Source of the DNA: Temnopleurus reevesii
Taxonomy: Eukaryota; Echinodermata; Echinoidea; Temnopleuroida; Temnopleuridae
Assembly (NCBI GenBank): GCA_036244855.1
Contig: BQKZ01000009.1
Coordinates: 330,652 to 394,651 of the forward strand
Direction: 5' to 3'
DNA length: 64,000 nucleotides
Under the pieces are notes generated by a model. The model was not told where the DNA came from. It saw only the letters and a list, made by a program, of their open reading frames with translations, and did no database searches. The translations under genes were made by a program, and so were the position numbers. Below are positions 58,025 through 64,000 of this stretch, piece by piece (positions within the stretch are counted from its first letter, which is position 1; each line of letters begins with the position of its first letter).

Positions 58025-58641
58025 CAATTAAGTGCGCATAGAATCGAACCAATTTCTAATAAATTCAGATCCCACTGATATAATTAATCGTATAATCTAC
58101 ATTGCTGCGCCATAGAAGGGCCTCGGATGTCGTGTTTCTAAAGACACATTAGAAAAAAAGTTACCTTATGCAACTCATTATTGCTTGCCTTTTCTTTGCT
58201 CATGTTAATATATAGTAATAAGTTTTACTAATTTTTCTGACGATGATAATGGATGGTGTTATATACCTTGGCATTTGCATAATACTTTGCTACGTATAAG
58301 AAATATTCAACCGGACAATAATTATTTATATATAACTGTTAAAAATTGTTTCACAACTTTCTGGAATACTGTACATGTACCAGGAATAAGAGGATATTCC
58401 TAATATCAGAAACTTTTACTAGCAATTTGACTTTTAGTACTGTACATTGGATTAATTATTTTCGTATTTGAATTAACTTCAAGATAAATTAAAATAATCC
58501 TTGTGATGTTATGTTGGTTAGGCCTGTTTGTTAAGACAGTCGTTTTTATGATGTACTTAGAAGCGTCTTATTTCGATTTTTATTAATGTTACCTTTGGTA
58601 CAAGAACGCTTTCACCATACAAGTGAATTTTACATTTTGGT

Positions 58642-58880
58642 AAGGCCTACTCAAACTTTGCGTTTTAAGTCTGCGTTGGCCCAGCGTTTTTGACAATTAA
58701 AAAACACTCCATGAGCGATAATTAATATGCTGATCAGACATTGGGCTGACGTTCAGTTTGCCTTCAAGGAGCTTTCGCCGGACGTCAATCCACGGTATGA
58801 CCTGCGTCCAGGCAGCGTTTTTAATTTTAGAAAACGCTAGGCCGACGCGGGCTAAAACGCAAAGGTTTGAGTCGGCCTTT
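58642..58880. mobile_element. 239-bp foldback element
   Basis: Left end AAGGCCTACTCAAAC and right end GTTTGAGTCGGCCTT are imperfect inverted repeats; CGTTTTTGACAATTAAAAAA and TTTTTAATTTTAGAAAACG pair further in. A diverged relative is at 47298-47477. Confidence 0.7.
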
Positions 58881-59595
58881 TAGCTTTGCACCTCACTACG
58901 ACCAGATCCTTCAGAAGCCATGCTTAGTTCTCGTGTTTATCAACCAGTAAATACAAACAATTGAATTTTATAGACATTGTGTAACTTTTCGGTTGTGAAG
59001 TTTGAAAAATGTCAAATCAATATGTCTGCCATCAACAATGACGTTCAGATAGATGGAAACTCATACCATATTATGCAACAAATAAATTACATATGCTATA
59101 TCAAGATACATGTATCTGTGAAAGTTTGAATTCCAGCCTATGGAAGCAGCATTTTTTTTTCACGTGTTTGAAGCATATTACATTGATTTTCTCATCTTAT
59201 TTGATATACACCATCAACTATTCAAATAACTTCTAGGATGTAGCAGTTGATGATATTTTATATGAAAAATATGTCACACAATGCCTTTAAGATCATTAGC
59301 TCACAATCAGATCATTATTAGCTTATGTGTATGTGAATGTGTCATAAAAAGCTCAAAGCATATTATTCTAAGTGGGATCATCAGATCACAATATCGTGAG
59401 ATTAAGTGGCCGATAGTATTGTTTTAAAAAAAAGGAAGCTCGTGATTAGAGACACAAATTGCAAGTAATGGTCCGGTGTTTGTATTTTATGGGTCATAAT
59501 GCCAAAGGTCAGTTGAGCCCGGCATCAGAAAATGGCGATATTTTGATAAGGGTTTATTTCCTTACTTAGCAGGTAAATGTTTATAACTACATGTA

Positions 59596-59770
59596 CAGTC
59601 TAACCTCGTTATAACAAGGTCATTGGGACCAGAGGAATTACCTCTTTATATTAAGACCTTGTTATATCAGGGTCAAAATACAATAAAATACAAAGAGATG
59701 GGACCAGGAAAATTACCTTGATATAACGAGAGCTCGTTATATCAGTGCTCTTTATAACGAGGTTTGACTG
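59596..59770. mobile_element. 175-bp pogo-like MITE with TA target site
   Basis: Left end CAGTCTAACCTCGTTATAA, right end TTATAACGAGGTTTGACTG, flanked by TA on both sides. Inner words TTATATCAGGG and TTGATATAACGAG repeat the end motif. These ends are typical of pogo-type Tc1/mariner derivatives. Confidence 0.8.
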
Positions 59771-60458
59771 TATAAGCTTTAGGAATACTGCTTTTCCAGT
59801 TGGTTTGATAATGAAAAAAGTAAATGCAGATACATTATACTTTCTATATAAATTTGAGCGATTAAAAGGAATTTATTTATTTTGTGAGCACAAATCTTTA
59901 AAAAAAATATTAATTAGATTACCAGTGTTAAATGAGGTTGGATTGGATTTTAGTGATTTTTCAATCCAAGTTGTCGAATTAAATAAAACTTTATTAAATT
60001 TCAGATTGCAAATTCAATCCAATGGATTGGAAATTATTAATGAATAATCTAACTTAATTATATCAATGATTAATATATTTTAAGAATAAATCGCTTGAAT
60101 TTAAAGAGAAGAGAGTGGCACACAGTGAACTTGGAATGGGGGGTTGCTGTAATTAAATTGATACTTTGTTTGTTATGACTGTGACTAAACAATGTTTATT
60201 AAGACAATCAATAATGTGCCTGTTCTTGTAATACAAAATGTCTGGATCAGTCTGCTTAGTTTTCGCGCTATATATATATGAAATGATGTGTATATAATGA
60301 AAAAAAAATATTGTTGGTATATAGCTGCACATAATATTAAAATTTTTCAAAAAATACAATATTTGAAGAGATTGTTTTTGTTTTTTATTAGCTTGTTTCT
60401 TCGAAGAGATTGGAAAATGCCAACCTGGAAAACTTCAATGAGTTCAAACTCCTATATA

Positions 60459-60605
60459 GGCCCGTAGTCCGATAGCAAGGTTTTACTTAACCCTGGACTA
60501 AACCATTGTTATTTAGACCAGGGCTATTCAAAAGTTATACCAAGAGTCTAAAGAACAATGACTTAGACCTTGGTTAAGTTAAACCTCGCTATCGGAATAC
60601 GGGCC
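60459..60605. mobile_element. 147-bp foldback MITE with TA target site
   Basis: Left end GGCCCGTAGTCCGATAGC and right end GCTATCGGAATACGGGCC are inverted repeats with small differences. TA flanks both ends. Interior arms carry TTAACC and AACAATG words. Confidence 0.8.
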
Positions 60606-62640
60606 TAGGGTTTAATTTTGAATATAAACCCAACTAAATGCCCCCCGCCCCATTGAAAGTAGCGTAATTGTTTTAGCGGGGGGGGGGGGGGTCCAGTAAC
60701 AAGATTTACACGTACCGTAATGTCTGTCCAATATCTGGCAAGATTATGTTTACAAATCAGCATGATCCATATGCCATGCGTGATTGTTTCACTTTTTTAA
60801 GTCACATAAGTCACTTTTAATGAAATGAACTGAGCACAAATCGTCCGTGTAATAAAGAAGACGGGAGCAAAAGGGTATTGTTGCATGAACGCAAAAAAAT
60901 CCCGACATAACGCCAATTCAACGGGCATTCTGTCGAACAACGTGTTAATTGTATAGAAGGTCACGTTTCAATTTGTGTAACAATACCCTCTGGGTCCCGT
61001 CATTTAGTGAAAACACGGACGAAATGCCCAAACATTTTCACAAATTTCAAACTTGGCCAAAATGTTAGAGTTAAACAAAGTGATTTTCTTGAAAATTTTA
61101 CCTATTTATCCGAAATATCTGTCATGACTATGTGAGTAGGAGTCTGAAAATTTGCTTTATCGCCAGTTAAAGCAAATTAATCATTTACTGTTAACATAAT
61201 CCTTGGTACATGATGATCACGAAAACCCTTGTGATGGTTTATATGTGCTGGTTTATATCTGATGTTTGCTCACTCATGCCTAAAATATGGATGGTTAATA
61301 ACCATTTCCTGTAAATTCTGTTACTGAACGCTCTACCGTTATAAGAAAAAGTTGCTACTTTCATATTGTTGCGTTTTCATACTTTGTAGGCCTGTTATTT
61401 TCCGTTTAGAGTACACTTTGTTTTGACATTATCTTGTCATTTTCATGGAAATAGAGATTGTTCTATACATGTACTTTTGAACTAAATCATTAAGAACATT
61501 ATAATGGTGTAAATAAATGGGAGTACAATTTTTCTTCCGTTTTAAATTCATCCAATTTTGTCTCGAAACCCTCTTAGTAGAAATACGACGATATACAGGA
61601 TATATGACGATGAGGACAATATATTGATTTAGAAATTGATCTTTATTCTATCACCATATTTTCAACATTTTACCAAGGAATTTGAAGTCGGCACGAACCC
61701 GATTTCTCAAATATCTGTGATTTCTACACGAAACTGTTTGAATTGAAATTGTCCAACACTGCGCAAGAAAAAAATATCCCTTGGGGAGCTGTCATACATT
61801 TTCGTTAACAGCCAAAGTCAGATCAATATGTTTGATGGCCCCTGTGATTGGGAGGAACGTTTAGATAACGTTTAGATAGCGATCGCAAGCCGAGTGTAGC
61901 ATCATTCAGGCGTCTTCCTTGTGACTTTATGCTCCTACCAAGATAGAAACTATTTCCGCAAAATAAAGTGGATCATGCACAATAGAGCCGTACGCTGTGT
62001 ATTCAAATGTGCGGACACAACACTCATAAGCTGGTTCTGATTTGAATAACATTACAAAGGAGCATTGAATTGGCGCACGACTTAATTTTACGGAAATAGT
62101 TTATATCGTGTTTCCTAAGGATTCGTCCATTACTATGTCCAACACATTTGCCTCTATACATACCGTCTGCCATTTCCATACAATTTGAAAGATGATCCTC
62201 GAACGCAGAAATAGAGGGAAAATAGGCTCGACTGGCGCTCCACGCGTCCTTCGTCCTTATTTCTGCGTTCACGAGGCTTTTTTCCTTTAATTTTTATGAC
62301 TGCTGGGCAAACGTAGGCTATAGACGCAAATGTGGGAGCAAATAGATATCTCTACGATGTGAGTGAGCATTTTGTCATAAGTTGGCTATAAACGCAGATT
62401 AATCTTTCAAAATTATGTCAAAGTTGCTAACTAAATGATGCCCATCACAGATGGAAATGAAAATGAAAATTCATAACTTTGAATGATAATTCGATTTTGC
62501 TCAAATGTTCATAGTTTGTTCATCTCATTTTCCTTCATTCACTAACCAGTACCCCACATCAATGTCGGGGAAAAGTTCCCCTTTGAAAATTCCCTAGTCG
62601 ATAAAGCTTGATTCACCCATTTATCATTTTATAAGGTATA
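60606..62640. other. AT-rich spacer, no gene seen
   Basis: A G-run at about 60678-60690 is the only distinct feature. No supported exon. Confidence 0.5.
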
Positions 62641-62648
62641 TATATATG

Positions 62649-62697
62649 ATTTATTTGAAGGAAAAAATAAATGTTTTTTTTTTATTTGAATTGAAAG

Positions 62698-62745
<48 letters not shown>

Positions 62746-63145
62746 CCTGACAAGTATTATTATGTAGGATGTGTTTCCCCAAAAGCGATTTTATATTATG
62801 TATATCTTGTATCTCTGATCGACTGTTGCAGCCTTCTTTCCCTCTGTCCTATACTCCCTCTCTTATTGTTCTTTTTTTTATTATATAAAGTATATATTGT
62901 ATAATTTATGTATTGTATTTTCTTTGTTGTTGTTGTTGTATCTGTCGGCGCATCCAACACAAGCTCTGCTTCTGGATCTGCGCCCTTTTCCTTCAATTTG
63001 TTTACGTACCTTAATGATTCATGTTCTAATTATCCTATAATTTGATTACAATTATAAATTGCTACACTGTACATCACTGATTTATTTAAAGGAAAAAAAT
63101 TAATGTTATTTTGAATTGAATTGAAAGGTGTATATATATATATGA
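62649..63145. repeat. Segment bounded by about 70-bp direct repeats and TA microsatellites
   Basis: 62649-62741 and 63079-63145 share GATTTATTT-AAGGAAAAAA, GAATTGAAAGGTGTATATATATATA and the sequence between, then diverge. The left copy has a longer (TA)n run (about 62700-62742). The unique middle has, on the minus strand, a short frame ending ADPEAELVLDAPTDT beside an ACAACA run, which may be the tail of a retroelement. Confidence 0.5.
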
Positions 63146-63191
63146 TCTTTGGCGTCGTGAAGACCAGTCTCCTTTGCCTGGAGTAGCGCTC

Positions 63192-63356
63192 CTACTCGAC
63201 GGTAAACGTCAACCTAAAACCAGAGCGGGAAACACTGAAGTCGGTGTTGAACTTGATATACAGACCAGATCCTACAGATGAAGTGATATCGTCTGGCATA
63301 TCTGTACCGCAGAGCTTCGCGAGGAGCATGTCCTGGTCACTGTCTCCGTCATATAT
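63192..63356 (-). CDS. Last exon of a CUB-domain protein gene (partial)
   Basis: Minus strand, acceptor TTTCTAAACAG, 165 nt in phase 0 ending with TAG at 63194-63192. It encodes the C-terminal half of a CUB domain: IYDGDSDQDMLLAKLCGTDM, then a Pro-less turn, SSVGSGLYIKFNTDFSVSRS and GFRLTFTVE. The DGDSD, LCGT and F-x-[ST]D-x-S-x-S-x-x-GF pattern is characteristic of CUB. CUB domains are extracellular binding modules in proteases, receptors and matrix proteins. The protein ends directly after the domain. All upstream exons are beyond the right edge or not found in 63357-64000, so the whole protein cannot be named. Confidence 0.8.
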   Translation of the reverse strand: MYDGDSDQDMLLAKLCGTDMPDDITSSVGSGLYIKFNTDFSVSRSGFRLTFTVE

Positions 63357-64000
63357 CTGTTTAGAAAAGAGAGAAAATATATATAACACCATACCATTGG
63401 CCAAGGGTACTTGACCATAATTCACTTTATTACTGACACCAGTAGAAACGTCATACTACCTATTCTACGTTTGCACATCGTGGTCAAATCTCTTCAATTA
63501 TAATTCATTTTTGTTCATTGACACTTCGAAACCTGGAATAGCTCGATACCTTACATTTTTATGAATATGGCGGAGGAGTTTAGGGGCCAGAGCGCCCCCT
63601 CCCCCCACATCCAGTAGGTAGAATATTGGGCACAACATTCGACAAAAAGGTACGCAATTTCTTTAAGGAGTTTTGAACAATTTCATGATCAGGGATTATC
63701 GATCTATATATTTTTAATCTTACAAGTCTGCTCATATTCTCCCGATTTCTTTTGGAAGAAAGAAACAAGGTCCCGAATGCACGTTGACCATCATGGACTT
63801 AAATTCGTCTAGTCATGCGCACACCTTGGGGGCACTTAATTTGAGGTGATCACATTTATGTTTTTGCTATGGGTTGTTCTTTTTTTGTTTGTTTGTTTGT
63901 TTGTTTGTTTGTCAGACTCCAGACGAAGCAAATTTAGCTGAGATGGACACAAAATTGCATTTATAGCCAAAGTCTGCCGATCGTGCATTAAATTTTTACA
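63357..64000. other. Probable intron of the CUB-domain gene
   Basis: No second exon recognised. A TTTG tetranucleotide repeat lies at about 63885-63912. Confidence 0.4.

Noticed and set aside
59745..60047. 100-codon plus-strand frame after the pogo-like MITE
   Set aside because: AT-rich, starts inside the MITE end, no recognised domain.

Overview
The window reads as animal nuclear DNA, most probably an echinoderm and perhaps a sea urchin. Genes are intron-rich with GT-AG splice sites, and they sit in AT-rich spacer full of short palindromic DNA elements, tRNA-derived SINEs and microsatellites. There is no bacterial or organellar layout. The echinoderm assignment is inference from the SINE type (3' half ending near GCGCTATATAAAT) and the frequent ACATGTA words. 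Single Ns (25678, 30753, 41193, 55892) and two N runs (13725-14082, 42433-42599) mark a draft assembly.

Layout. 1-5990: spacer made of foldback elements. 5991-7053 (-): three small exons of an unidentified spliced gene. 7054-17689: spacer with a LINE-like tail and an assembly gap. 17728-20108 (+): a two-exon RNF41/NRDP1 E3 ubiquitin ligase, followed by a 160-bp tandem array carrying DNA-transposon ends. 18190-28712 also holds three SINE copies, one of them split by a foldback element, and a perfect 58-bp minisatellite. 26875-37763 (-): a complete secreted protein of about 788 residues. It has a signal peptide, one 1-kb Asp/Glu-rich exon, a Thr-rich linker, then LDL-receptor class A (LDLa) modules, most of them in two tandem four-exon units. 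43246-44079 (-): an intronless acidic repeat ORF interrupted by an in-frame TAG. 48457-57521 (+): a six-exon SLC16/monocarboxylate-transporter-like gene with one in-frame TGA in exon 4. 63192-63356 (-): the last exon of a CUB-domain gene that runs off the right edge.

The genes look like unrelated neighbours, not a functional cluster. The most unusual material is the acidic-LDLa protein, the sharp identity change inside its tandem units, the LDLa exon relic eroded by a TCA microsatellite, and the two ORFs with single in-frame stops.

Exon boundaries were placed by eye from splice consensus and reading-frame continuity. No alignment, transcript or database search was run. Statements that a region holds nothing mean only that I saw no convincing exon or repeat.
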